DNA of 64,000 bases. It comes from Mantamonas sphyraenae. Its lineage: Eukaryota; CRuMs; Mantamonadidae. Under the pieces are notes generated by a model. That model was not told the DNA's origin and did not search any database. It saw nothing but the letters and a program-made list of their open reading frames with translations. This document shows positions 11,416 through 21,333 of this stretch, one piece after another (position 1 is the stretch's first letter; each line of letters opens with the position of its first letter). The position numbers were made by a program, and so were the translations under genes. The DNA lies in the NCBI GenBank assembly GCA_026936335.1, contig JAPMXV010000003.1, positions 367,181 to 431,180 of the forward strand, read 5' to 3'.

Positions 11416-12508
11416 ATGAACCGAGAGGAATGGACCACAGAGTTCTTGCTCAATCCCAACGATCAAACACGTGGACACTTTGTGCCGTGGCGCGAGGTGC
11501 CCGAGCAGCTGGATGTGAGTTTGCGGGAAAGAGGTGGAGCGAGTGAGTTTGCGGGAAAGAGGTGGAGCGAGTGAGTTTGCGGGCTTTTGTGAGGCCACCT
11601 TCACAGCCTGTGCAGCTGACAGAAGCGATCCACACGGACAGGCAAATCTCGATGACCTGAACAGGATGTTGGCGAGGTTGGATGATGTCAGAAGCAGCAT
11701 GACGGGTCCACTGAAGGCCATCCGAACCTTGCTGGACTGTGCTGCTGTGAGTCTCAATGCGTCACTGTGCACAATGCTGGGATCGATGTTTCTCACGAGC
11801 TTGCTCACTGATGAGACGTTCATTGGCTCCTTATATGTCATTGCCGCCAGTGCAGGACTTGCTGTCCTGGGCTTCATCGCTCTGATCGTTGTTCAGCAAA
11901 CGGGAAAGCGGAAGCTGAAGCGGATCTTGCGCGACGGCGTTGATGGCATGGAGAGTCGCGTGCTTGGGATCGACATGGTGCGCTTTGCGCTAGGTGGAGA
12001 ACCCAGCGAGGTTTCTTCTGCTCCGTATCGACGCGTGGACGGTGCGTGGGCTTTGCTGCATCGCACGAACGGCGACGAAATCTCCATGTTCCATGACTTC
12101 GAGGCCCTGCCAAGGCCAGGCTTCTCTGCAACCAGTTTGAGCGTCCTCAATGAGGCGGTGAACATTGCCAACCGAGAGTTCAAGGCATACAACCGGCAGC
12201 AGATGGTCGGAAACTTCTGCTTGCTCCCTACTGTGGGAGGAATCACCGTTCTCACCGCGACGACGGTTGGGTACATGGCCAAGGAAGTGGCTCAGGCAAT
12301 ATGCTACATTGTTTTCCCTGTTGTGGTGTGTCTGATTCTGGCAATTCTGTACGTGCAGGACCGCAAGCAAAAGGCAGCGTACAAACAGAGAATGGCCGAC
12401 AGGTTGGTCCAATGGGAGCAACGCAGCGAAGGTGTGCGCGTGTGCTACATCGAGGAAGGGTACGCACCACGATTGTTGTTTGCGGGTCGCCAAGACCAGC
12501 GCGTTTGA
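11416..12508 (+). CDS. Orphan membrane protein, copy A
   Basis: Predicted exons are 11416-11542 and 11607-12508, giving 342 residues; an acceptor at 11616 is also in phase and would remove three residues. The start is MNREEWTTEFLLNP. A helical, charged stretch (DDLNRMLARLDDVRSS) precedes a hydrophobic pair around GSLYVIAASAGLAVLGFIALIVV. A soluble loop of about 100 residues follows, then a second hydrophobic pair (VGGITVLTATT and YIVFPVVVCLILAILYV). The tail is basic and helical. I recognise no family; a four-helix integral membrane protein is the most I can say. The exon 1 donor lies in a 28-bp tandem repeat. The paralogue at 23971-25071 differs mostly in and near the hydrophobic segments. 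Confidence 0.75.
11515..11583 (+). repeat. 28-bp tandem repeat carrying three splice donors
   Basis: Two full 28-bp units (11515-11542, 11543-11570) and a partial third (11571-11583). Each begins GTGAGTTTGCGGG, a good donor. Because 28 is not a multiple of three, the three donors fall in phases 0, 1 and 2. Only the middle one fits the downstream acceptors. Confidence 0.85.
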
Positions 12509-13436
12509 GCGCCACAAACGTCGGCTGCAAATGAACATCGATCCTGCCATACACCGTACACATCAATCACGTGTGGCATGGCACACGCGGTGCCAGACAC
12601 ACCTTGCCTCGTCGCATCCACTGTCATCGTCTGCGTCAAACACATCGGGGCGCCCTTTCAAGGTGCCCCTGAACACCAGTGGCCCTCTGCGCCAAAAAAC
12701 CCGTGCCTGACGTTTCTGCCACCAGAAACCCTGTCCTGCTCCAACACAACACACATCGCCCACACCAAGCCCGTTCACATGGTGCGCGATGTACTCGTCG
12801 TGCTATGGGGGTCGTGTGGACGCTTTGGAAAGATGGAAACCCTCCGCCCCTCGGGCTCCCACCCGACCTTCCAACATCATACCCACGCCACCCATCCATC
12901 CAGCCGTCTCACTTCCGTGTCCCCACACTCGTCCCCACCACATGCCGCCCCGAATCACTGCGTCTCCTCTCCCACGACGTCCCGCACTCGCCGCATCGAA
13001 CAAAATCCGTCCCACACCGGAAAACTGAAAAAAACACGAACTCTTCACCTCACTCCCGCCCACTTTTCTCTCAAAAAACCCCGCCTTCTTTCCCCACCTC
13101 CAACACACACCACCCATGTGTCCATGACCGTACACAAATCACACCCACCACCTCTGTGGTGCCCGACTCCCTCTTTCTGTGCAATCGCAAGCATAGGCGC
13201 CCACGCAGAACACCTCGGAGGGTTCTCGTCCTTGCCCAAACATCCAGCCTTGCACACAGGCTCCCTGGCCCAGGCGCCATCATGTCCCCCCCAAACACCA
13301 TCACTACCCCCCACCCATCTCGTTCACATGCCACAGACACCCCCCTGCACCTCAAACCTGTGTGCAATACTCTGCCCCAGCGCAACAACACAAAAAACTC
13401 TCACCACGTCGGCCGGAGAGAAAAAAAACACGCACT
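12509..13436. other. 928-bp intergenic spacer, copy A
   Basis: Pyrimidine-rich on the plus strand, with many CCCAC and CACACC runs. It has no convincing coding frame of its own, although frames stay open because of the skewed composition. It is conserved in copy B. It must hold the 3' end of the membrane gene and the promoter of the next gene; I see no TATA box. Confidence 0.6.
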
Positions 13437-14855
13437 ATGAGCGCGCGACGTCGACGGGCAGCGCTGAGATCGCGGCTGTGGGTGATTTGCAATGACTACT
13501 GGGTGCTGTTGAGTGAAAAGGCATACCGAAGGCTGTGCCAGGACGAGTGGGAGGCAGATGGCGGAGGTGTGGACAGGAGCGAGCGGCTGCGTGTGAGCGA
13601 AGCGGAACTCCAGGCCATTGGGGGCGTCCTGGAAGCACGGCCGCTGTGCAGTGCATGCAGCATGGCCGAGATGGAACACGAGCAACCACCGATCCGTAAA
13701 AATTGCCGACGCAACAAACAGCGGTGGAAGTGTGCGGCTGGCCACTGGACGACGAGCCTGCCGGTTGAGGAATTTGCGGGGTTCGATTTGCAAAGTGGCA
13801 ACAACGCAGGGGGCCAGGGACGAGGCGGGAAGCGGCGGAGCAAAAGGCAGCTGGAGAAGGCCCAGCTGTATGGAGAAGACGACGACGGGAGCGAGTCGGG
13901 GTCGAGCGAGGAATCGTGGTTGAACAGGCTGCAGCGTGTGGATGGAGACGTTTCGGGTCACGAGGGAAAGGCTCCGGCAACAAAGAGGCAGCGAGTACAC
14001 AGCACGAGCAGCACACAGAGCTACGGAGTGACAGATGTTGGGCTGGAGAGTGGACATGTAAACATGCCATGGATGGCACAGGAAGACAGCTGGACACAGT
14101 TGCTTGGGATGGGGAGCCACAGGCTGGGAGTCGGAGGGTCCGGCCACGACGGGGCTTGGATGCTGGATGGATTGAAACCATCACCGGCCGAAAGCGAAAG
14201 CAGCGGGGCGCACAGTCCAATGTCCAACACAGGTGGGCAACAAGGCGCGCAAATGGGCAAGCAGGGAGGCATGGGCGCCCAGGTGGAAGGAATGGGCTCT
14301 GGAAAGTCGGGCAACGATTCCATGGAGCTGCAACTGCTGTATCAACAACAGCAGATGTTGACGGCACAGCAGCAGGCGTGGCTGATGGCCATGCAGCAGG
14401 CACAGCTGCAAGCTCAGGCACAGGCGCATGCGCAATTGATCGTACAGCAGCAACAAGAACAAGCTCAGCAACGACAGGGCGGCCAACAACCCGCCGTGGC
14501 ATCCAAGCTGGCTAGCCTGGCGCAGACGCTTCCCACCATCCATGCAGGAAGCACAATGATGTTGCAGGGAGCAACCGGGGCAGCAGCAAACAACAGGCTG
14601 GCGACGCTGGCGGGTCTGGGAGTGAACGGCTTGCTGGGCAACTTGCCGCAGGTGGCTGCGGCAGCAAGCCAAGAGGCACAGGGAGCGGGGCACGGGAACA
14701 AGGGGCAGGACGAATGCACACGGAGCAGCATGAGTGGACCGGGCAAACCGGAGCCGAATGAGGAAGAGGTTGTGGAGGACAAGGACATGTTGAAGGCGGC
14801 GCATCTGCTATTGGAGAGCTTTTGTGGCACCGCCAAGACGAATGAAAGCAAGTGA
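13437..14855 (+). CDS. Orphan Cys/His plus Gln-rich, probably nuclear protein, copy A
   Basis: Single exon of 472 residues, start MSARRRRAALRSRLWVICND; the open frame upstream has no ATG. The N-terminal 110 residues hold a compact Cys/His set: C71-x2-C74, C90, C99-x3-H103, with basic and aromatic residues between (NCRRNKQRWKC, GHW). This looks like a zinc-binding module but matches none I can name. Basic patches (RGGKRRSKR, ATKRQR) could act as nuclear signals. The middle is Gly/Ser-rich. Residues about 290-370 are rich in Gln/Ala, as in many transcription co-factors. The C-terminus has a short acidic helix. A role in transcription is inference. The paralogue at 21624-23042 differs at four residues. 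Confidence 0.78.
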   Translation: MSARRRRAALRSRLWVICNDYWVLLSEKAYRRLCQDEWEADGGGVDRSERLRVSEAELQAIGGVLEARPLCSACSMAEMEHEQPPIRKNCRRNKQRWKCAAGHWTTSLPVEEFAGFDLQSGNNAGGQGRGGKRRSKRQLEKAQLYGEDDDGSESGSSEESWLNRLQRVDGDVSGHEGKAPATKRQRVHSTSSTQSYGVTDVGLESGHVNMPWMAQEDSWTQLLGMGSHRLGVGGSGHDGAWMLDGLKPSPAESESSGAHSPMSNTGGQQGAQMGKQGGMGAQVEGMGSGKSGNDSMELQLLYQQQQMLTAQQQAWLMAMQQAQLQAQAQAHAQLIVQQQQEQAQQRQGGQQPAVASKLASLAQTLPTIHAGSTMMLQGATGAAANNRLATLAGLGVNGLLGNLPQVAAAASQEAQGAGHGNKGQDECTRSSMSGPGKPEPNEEEVVEDKDMLKAAHLLLESFCGTAKTNESK

Positions 14856-14974
14856 TGCGTGTGGATGGGACAGCTTTGAACATAGGTTGCATTGATTTCC
14901 CTGGACGGACAGTGGAGGTTGCCATTGACGCCCAAAGTTTGTCGTCAAAGGACTTTTCCCCAGTGTTGCGGCGG

Positions 14975-16166
14975 TCACACAGCCTGTGACTCTACTTCAA
15001 CAACGTCACTGTCTGCGGCGCTAACGTTCATCCTCACCGCCGTGCCATCGTTGCTGACAAGGCCGCCTTTGCGTACCTTTGGAGGGCCGGAACTTGTGGT
15101 GTCTGTGTCATCCTGCTCATCCTCTTCCTGCTTTGCCTCCTCTGCCTTGCGCCTTTCCCGCTCCTCTCTGCGAGCCGCACGTTCTGCCCGTTTCCTGGCT
15201 TTCTCATCGGCCCGGTGTGCTTCTCGCAGCTCAATCTCCCTCTCCGATCGCGCTTTCAGGGCCTTCCAGTCTGCTTCGACCTGACCCATGAGTGTGGCCA
15301 TGGCCTGGCGAATGCGCGGATCGATTTCTGCCTCCTCCTCAGTCTTGGCAATGCACGCCTCGATCTGGATGGAGCTCATGGACGTCAGTTCGTCCAGGCC
15401 CAGCTCTTCAGACAGCTCCACCTCGCTCACTGCCCCCGGTAGGTCTTGTTTGTTTGCGAATCTGTGCACACTCCATGTCAGCATATGTTGGCAGGCGCCC
15501 AGCACAAAGACGAGTCCGTCGTCGCCGCAGGGACTCACATCAACAACGGCTTGCCCTGCACCGTCTCTGTGTGGCATGTCTTGTGTAGTTCTGCTTTGGC
15601 TTCGGCAAAGCGCTCGCGGTCGGCAGCATCGACGACAAAAATCACGCCTTGCACCTGTGGCAAACGGCAGGAGGGGAAGGTCTGCGTCAGCAACGCGCGC
15701 GGATTAACGGTTTCGCCGGCGAGGTCGCCCTCGCTGATCGTCACAGAAGGAAACGGCACACACAAGAACACGTCCCCAACTCTCTACGCCGCGTTTGCCT
15801 TCAACCTACGTCTGCGTAGTACTCGTTCCAGTAGCCGCGGATGCGAGCGCCGCCGCCGAGGTCGTAGATCTCAATCTCAAAGTCCTGGTCAAACTCCATG
15901 CGCTCGTTGGAAAATCCCCACGTGGGCGCTGTTTCGGTGACATGTTCCCCCTTGATGGAGCCCAGCAGAGTGGTCTTTCCAGCTGCATCCAGCCCCACCA
16001 GCATCACCGTTGCCTTCTTCTCTCCCTTTTCCCTCATATACTCATACAGATTGCGCATGAGCTGGAACTGTGAACAGGGGCGTGTGGAGTGGGTGTGAGT
16101 GACGCAGACAGGCAGCCACAGAGGCGTTGGGACACATGAAAGGTCATGTGGAGCAAAACGTACCAT
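14975..16166 (-). CDS. ARL13B: ARL13B-type ciliary GTPase
   Basis: Four exons give 287 residues: 16166-16164, 16067-15810, 15654-15539 and 15461-14975. All phases agree. Exon 1 codes for the initiator Met only: ATG is followed at once by a GTACGT donor, and exon 2 then gives FQLMRNLYEY, matching the MFSLM start of animal ARL13B. Marks are the P-loop GLDAAGKTTLL, PTWGFS, DLGGGARIRGYW (the glycine in place of the usual catalytic Gln is typical of ARL13B), FVVDAADRERF and ANKQD. A coiled coil rich in Glu, Arg and Lys follows (residues about 170-260). ARL13B is a ciliary membrane GTPase that activates ARL3. No N-terminal cysteines for palmitoylation are visible. It is divergent from the DCN1-like gene. 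Confidence 0.9.
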
Positions 16167-16218
16167 GGTGGAAGACTTTTTGCTTTGCCCCGGCCCCGCC
16201 AGCACACACACACACGAC
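16167..16218. promoter_or_regulatory. Divergent promoter, ARL13B / DCN1-like
   Basis: Only 52 bp separate the two start codons. The stretch has a GC-rich block and a (CA)n run, and no TATA box. A shared promoter is inferred from position. Confidence 0.45.
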
Positions 16219-17283
16219 ATGTCCTTCTTCCGTGGCAAAAAGAAAAGCAGCAGCAGCAAGAGCAGCTCCGGGTCCACCTCCACATCCAACAGCGGCAGCA
16301 ACTCGGGCTCGTCTGGCTCTTCAGCCGCCAAGAAAGTGTTTGCCAAGTACTCCGGTGAGTTTGTGTGCAGCCCCCACTCTGTGTCGCTGCTCGTCCACTG
16401 TCGCGCTTTCCCTCCCTGTTCCCTTGTGGCCGTATCGTGGCTGGGAGAACCGCAGTTGCAGCGTGGGGTAGGCCCTGGACCGGGGGCCGCACCCGCGGTC
16501 CCGATCAGCCGCAGCCGGAGTTCCCGTCGATGCTAACACACTCCGCTCGCCTCCATGCACCTATACCACGCCATTCCGTGCAGACGAAGAGACCGGAAAC
16601 ATCGAGGTTCAGGGGTACATGGAGCTGCTGGGCGACCTGAACATCGAAGACCCGAACGGCGTGAGTTTTGCCCGGCTGTCGGGAAGTGGGGCGGTGGAAT
16701 CCCCTCCCGGCGCGTTGGCGCGTCCGACAGGAGTGTGTGAGCCTGCGAGACAATGGTTGGTCACTGACGCGGCATTGTATTGCGTTTCACCTGCATCCAT
16801 GGCATCGAGCAGATCGAGCCGTTTGTGTTTTCCTTTATGTGCGACGCCAAGAACATGGGCCAGATCACGGAAGAGGAGTTTACCACGGGCATGACCTCCG
16901 TGGGAGCCACATCGATCACACAGCTGAAGACCAAGCTGGCCGTGCAGGTGGACACAGTGCTCAACGACCACACCACATTCAGGAAGTTCTGGAAGTACGT
17001 GTTTGTGTTTCTGTGCGACCGGGAACGACAACGCAGCGTGGAGATGGAAAAGTGCCAGATTGTGCTCAATCTGGTCAAGGACCAACTCCCCCTCACCGAG
17101 TCCTTCCTCCAGTTTGCCGCCGAGAAACAGGTAAAGGGCCTGACCAAGGACCAGTGGAGCTCCTTTGTCGACTTTACCGAGGCCGACATGGCCGACTATG
17201 ACGAAAGCGGCGCATGGCCGACTCTGTTTGACTCGTACGTGCGATGGGTCAAGGGTGAGGACAAGGACGAAACCAAGAAGTGA
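16219..17283 (+). CDS. DCN1-like cullin neddylation factor (DCUN1D family)
   Basis: Exons 16219-16354, 16584-16660 and 16813-17283 give 227 residues with consistent phases. The N-terminus is a Ser/Lys-rich tail of about 40 residues in place of a UBA domain. The potentiating-neddylation domain then fills the rest: an EF-hand-like helix pair (DEETGNIEVQGYMELL), the ITEEEFTTGM segment, FWKYVFVFLCD, EMEKCQIVLNLV, and the end block NYDESGAWP-like DYDESGAWPTLFDSYV. The last two blocks form the cullin- and Ubc12-binding pocket in DCN1. The family acts as a scaffold-type E3 for NEDD8 transfer to cullins. The alignment to human DCUN1D1 is without gaps across the second junction, which supports the splice. 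Confidence 0.9.
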
Positions 17284-17341
17284 TGTGGGCCTCGACAATC
17301 GCAACAACAAAACAAACACTCCCCCTTCCCCTCACGACACC

Positions 17342-19009
17342 ATGTCCAGTGTGTGCATTGGAGTCCACTTTCCCGACCCAGACAAGGCGTTCTCCAGCCC
17401 ACACGCATGCACAAACCACACGAAAGGCCACACCACCCTCAGTGCGTCGGGTGTGCTCGTTTCCCAGCGCCAAGTGCTCACCGCCGGCGCCGCGTTTGTG
17501 CCGCTTGTCAACAACCATGGGCAATTTCGCATTGATGGAACACAGGTTTTGGTTTACATGCAGTCGGCACGCAGTGGGGTGTGCGGCTGGGTGCCTGCAC
17601 AGTTGCGTGGCCTGCACTGCGTCGACTCCTTCCGCAAAGCGCTGTGTCGCACGCTGCGAGGCTCCTTTGAGTGGTCCCCAATGGCAGAGACAATGCCTAC
17701 GCAAACCACAATGGGTGGCAGCAGCAATGACAATGACCACAGCGAAGTGGAGGCGCTGTCGGACGTGGAGAGCACGGCAAAGCTGCTGGCCACCGTGGCT
17801 GTGTTTGACCTCGTCGGCACACAATGGTTTGTGCGCGACCGCCACGGCCAATGGAGTGGTCATGTGTTGCTGGACGAGGACCTGAACATGGCCACATGGG
17901 ATACAGAAAGCATGGGGCCTGTGGAACTTCTGGACACGCCCATTCTGTGTCGTTGCAGCCCATTTGGCGTAAGCACCATCGACTGCTTGTTTGATCTGCG
18001 CAAAAGCGGTGTGGTGGCCAACGTGGTTGATGACGCCCTTCTCATCACAGATGTCAACGCGGTGCCAGGGTTTGAAGGGTCGCCAGTGTTTGACGCAGTG
18101 TCAGGCAAACTGTTGGGCTTGCACACAAACGGCATCACACGAGCCGATGGCTACCAGCCTGCGTTTAGTGTGGCCATGGGTATCCAGGCACTGATGGGGG
18201 CTGTGTGTGCGAATGGTACCGAGGCACACGTGCGCATACAACGCACGGCTTCCTGGAGCCATCCGTGCGCTCGTGGATGCGTGATGGTGGTCGAAAACAC
18301 AACGTGGGCATCGGGTTGTGTGTTGCCCAACGGTCTCGTCCTCACAAACGCCCATGTGGTGCGCAAGACCCGAAATCCAACGACCATCTTTGTCCAGGAC
18401 AACACCTACCAAGCTGTGCCCGCACGCTTGCTGTGGAGATCCGATTGTGCGCTGGACTTGGCCGTGTTGGCCATCGAGTGGGAGTACGAAGAGGTGCACG
18501 ACATGTTCAGCAGCGTGCAGGTCCCCTCGAAGGAACCAAGCTACGATGTCGGCATGGCGCTGCTCAACATCGGATACCCTTCGTTTGAACCGCACGCCAA
18601 ACTGCACCCCAGCATCACACGTGGACAGCTCTCGCGCGTAGTCCACGACGACAACGGCCGTGCCGTGCAACTGATCACCGAAGCAAACACGCAACACGGC
18701 AACAGCGGCGGCGTAGTCGTTGATGCACACACAGGCGACATGATTGGCATCACCTATGCTGTGTTGTCCTATGTGCGCAACAACACAAAGGCATCTGTGT
18801 CTGTGCCGCACATATCACTTGCGCTCCCCGTGACTGTGCTTCGGCCCGTGCTCGACCTCAGCTACAGTGACGCACGGGACAACGACACCGTGGTCGCCAT
18901 CATGGAATCCATTGTACATACCTATGCCACCGCGCGCACAAACATGCTGTGGTCGACCCTCGGCGTCACAACTCCTTCGTCGTTCCATGCCGCACGAGCC
19001 AGACTATGA
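17342..19009 (+). CDS. Peroxisomal trypsin-like processing protease (DEG15/TYSND1 type)
   Basis: Single exon, 555 residues, start MSSVCIGVHF. Catalytic residues of a Deg-type serine protease are visible in the C-terminal half: LTNAHVV (His), CALDLAVLAI (Asp) and HGNSGGVVV (Ser). The N-terminal half repeats a degenerate version of the fold (SGVLVSQRQVLTAGAAFV). This two-half layout is that of DEG15/TYSND1, which removes targeting presequences from imported peroxisomal enzymes. The protein ends ARL, a fitting type-1 peroxisomal targeting signal. This end signal and the layout support the call over a mitochondrial or periplasmic HtrA. Confidence 0.85.
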   Translation: MSSVCIGVHFPDPDKAFSSPHACTNHTKGHTTLSASGVLVSQRQVLTAGAAFVPLVNNHGQFRIDGTQVLVYMQSARSGVCGWVPAQLRGLHCVDSFRKALCRTLRGSFEWSPMAETMPTQTTMGGSSNDNDHSEVEALSDVESTAKLLATVAVFDLVGTQWFVRDRHGQWSGHVLLDEDLNMATWDTESMGPVELLDTPILCRCSPFGVSTIDCLFDLRKSGVVANVVDDALLITDVNAVPGFEGSPVFDAVSGKLLGLHTNGITRADGYQPAFSVAMGIQALMGAVCANGTEAHVRIQRTASWSHPCARGCVMVVENTTWASGCVLPNGLVLTNAHVVRKTRNPTTIFVQDNTYQAVPARLLWRSDCALDLAVLAIEWEYEEVHDMFSSVQVPSKEPSYDVGMALLNIGYPSFEPHAKLHPSITRGQLSRVVHDDNGRAVQLITEANTQHGNSGGVVVDAHTGDMIGITYAVLSYVRNNTKASVSVPHISLALPVTVLRPVLDLSYSDARDNDTVVAIMESIVHTYATARTNMLWSTLGVTTPSSFHAARARL

Positions 19010-19068
19010 CGACAAAATGAACTCAGTGCATGCTTTGCCAGGCGAGTTTATTCCAACACGTTTCACTC

Positions 19069-21162
19069 TTAGCGACTGGGGCCGACGTGGTAGTTCTGCG
19101 CGAGCGGTTCGCGGATGGTGCTCACCTTTCGACGCTTCTGGTCCGACCCGGCCAGAGCCGAGTAGTCCTGCGACTCTTGGGACTCCTGAAGCAGCGAGCC
19201 GAGGGCAGCGCGTGTAGTGGTGCTGATCTCGGAGATGTCGGCCAGTTTGCGCTTGCCCAGCGGAGAGCGACGCATCTGCAACACACTGCTGCCGATGACC
19301 TGCGACTCGGGTGTGTTTGGCGTTTCAGCCATGGCCTCTGGTGTGCCTGTGTGTCCACCATCCTCCTCCTGCTCGTCTTCACTGACATCCTCGGTCATGC
19401 TGGCACCATCGTCGTCGTCCTCCTCCTGTGTGTTCAGCGCGTTGTCTCCGTCACTGGACATGCTCGTGGCTTGCAGCTGCACGCTGAGACCTTCCATCTG
19501 CTGCATGTGGTCGATGGCTGCCAGATGTTCTGCGCTAATATTGTCCACCACCGAGGTGCTCTTCAGACGTCGATCGAGCTCATCCGCAAGTCGCTTGCGC
19601 ACTCCGCGCAGCTGAGTCATGCCGCGCAAATACATCGTTGAGGCTCCGTTCTTGCGGCGCACCAACCTACACGCCACAAGTTCTCCCATCGCCATGTCGT
19701 ACACATCCCTGGTCACCTCGTCGGACAGTGCAGCACTGACACGCGCATAGCTGATGGATCCCTTGTCCCAATCCATCACCGCGCGCTGTACACGCATCAC
19801 CGCCTCTTCCAGCATCGAGACACACTGAACGACCTGCGCATAGGCCTCTTCATCCACAGCATCCATCTCCTCGGTCACTGTCTCAGCAGGCTTGCTGGCC
19901 TCCACGGACATCTGGCTCGACTCGGTTGTGGCCTGGGACTCGACGATCACCTGTTCCGGGGTGCCCTTCTCACGCTGGTCGTCGTCCAGCTCGTCTGCAA
20001 ATACATACTGGATGCTCTTGCGTGTGCCTTTGTCCGTCTGCGAAGACGGAGTCGACCCACTGCGCTTGATGCGCAAGATTCCGTCGTCAACCATCGTGTG
20101 GAAGATCGCTTCGATCACCTCATTGCCCATCTCGGGAAAGCGCCGCTGGACATGCGCCATGTCGGGAGAACCGTGTTCACGGATCAGAGAGATGACCGTG
20201 CGATACAGATCCTCCTGGCCCTGGCCCTGGTCACGGTCATCCTCGCCTGTCGCCGCTCGTTGCCGCTCCTCTTCGTCGTCGTCCTCGTCCAGGGGTGGCT
20301 CCTCCATCTGCGCATCCATGACTGTCTGGATGCGCAGCTTCATGCTGCAGTACGGCGTCTTGATTTCGCCGATGCGCATTTTGAACGGATCGCGTGCAAA
20401 CACCAGCTTGTCATCGGAACTCGCAGCCCGGAAGAATGCCGGCTCGTAGTCGGCCGGGGTGCGCTCGTCGTAGTACAGCAGCTTCATAGTCAGGAAGCGC
20501 TGGTCGGGAATGGGCACCAGCGTGGAAACCAGCGAGTCCAACACACGGATCATCGACACTGCCGCCTTGCGGATGTTTGCCTTGCTGAAGTGGCTGATGT
20601 CCGGCAGGCTGCCCGACCGACTGGTTTGACCCTCGGTGTTGGTGTGGTCCATGTCCATGTTGATGTGGCCGTCGCGGGTGTACGAGATGTTGAAGTGGTA
20701 GCACTCCACCATGGTGTCCGGGTTGTCTGCATCCAGGTAGATGCCAAAGACAATTCGGCGCAACTGTGCATGTGCAGAGAGGGTGTCAGACGGAGCCATC
20801 GACACATGTGCATGGCAAGAGTGGGCATGTCGATCCTTCCCCTACGTAATGCTTGGCCAGGGCGTCGAAAACACCCTTTTCCAGCCAGTTGACCAAGATC
20901 TTGGCTTCCTTGTCACCCTGCCGCGGCTTGAGTGTTTTGATAGGTTGCCCCGCAATCTGGTGGTCTTGGAAGCATTGTGAAGGAAACAGCTGCCGCAGGT
21001 AGCAGATGCATGAGATGCTCGTGCGCAGCAGGTTCCTGAGATTTGCTCGAAATAGGAGTTGTGTGTCAGGAACGCACTTCCGTAATCAGGATCGCCCGTC
21101 AACACCTACCGCACAAGAATCGCCGACTGCTCACGTGTAGGAGCAGCTTGGACGCGCGTCAT
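19069..21162 (-). CDS. Meiotic HORMA-domain protein (HOP1/HORMAD type)
   Basis: Exons 21162-21110, 21035-20846 and 20763-19069 give 645 residues; both junctions agree in phase and restore the HORMA N-terminus (EQSAILVRNLLRTSISC, ICYLRQLFP). The HORMA domain spans about residues 10-250 (VFGIYLDADNPDTMVECYHF, LTMKLLYYDERTP). Two segments with winged-helix character follow: LYRTVISLIREHGSPDMAHV near 300 and a second around 430-500. The C-terminus is basic and carries KVSTIREP, like the closure motifs by which meiotic HORMA proteins bind one another. These proteins form the chromosome axis and control crossover and checkpoint signalling. The gene suggests a sexual cycle. Head-to-head with the small coiled-coil gene at 171 bp. 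Confidence 0.9.
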
Positions 21163-21333
21163 TTGAGCCGTGGAAGACTGTGGTACTGTGTGTGTCAACA
21201 TGCGGCCAGGTTTCCCCCTTCGGTTTCCTCGCTCGCACTGACCATTTCTTTTGGACTTCTTCAAACAAGAAACGGATCTGGTTTGCTTGCCCTAGACTGC
21301 GCACGCAAATCCCGTTCTCCTCAAAACCATTCC

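Larger units (their letters stand above)
11395..14894 (+). repeat. Segmental duplication, copy A
   Basis: About 3.5 kb that recurs in inverted orientation at 21585-25088. Homology starts near the ATGTCGTC..TCACGAAAATGA block just before the membrane-protein start. It ends at GGTTGCATTG, just past the stop of the second gene. Coding and non-coding parts are both conserved. I see no terminal inverted repeats or target-site duplications. Boundaries are judged by eye and may be off by a few bases. Confidence 0.93.

Noticed and set aside
11515-11583. Tandem repeat as a CRISPR-like array
   Set aside because: Units are directly adjacent without spacers, and the host is a eukaryote. It is a simple tandem duplication at a splice donor.
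11395-14894. Duplicated block as a DNA transposon
   Set aside because: No terminal inverted repeats, target-site duplications, transposase or integrase could be seen. A segmental duplication explains the data better.
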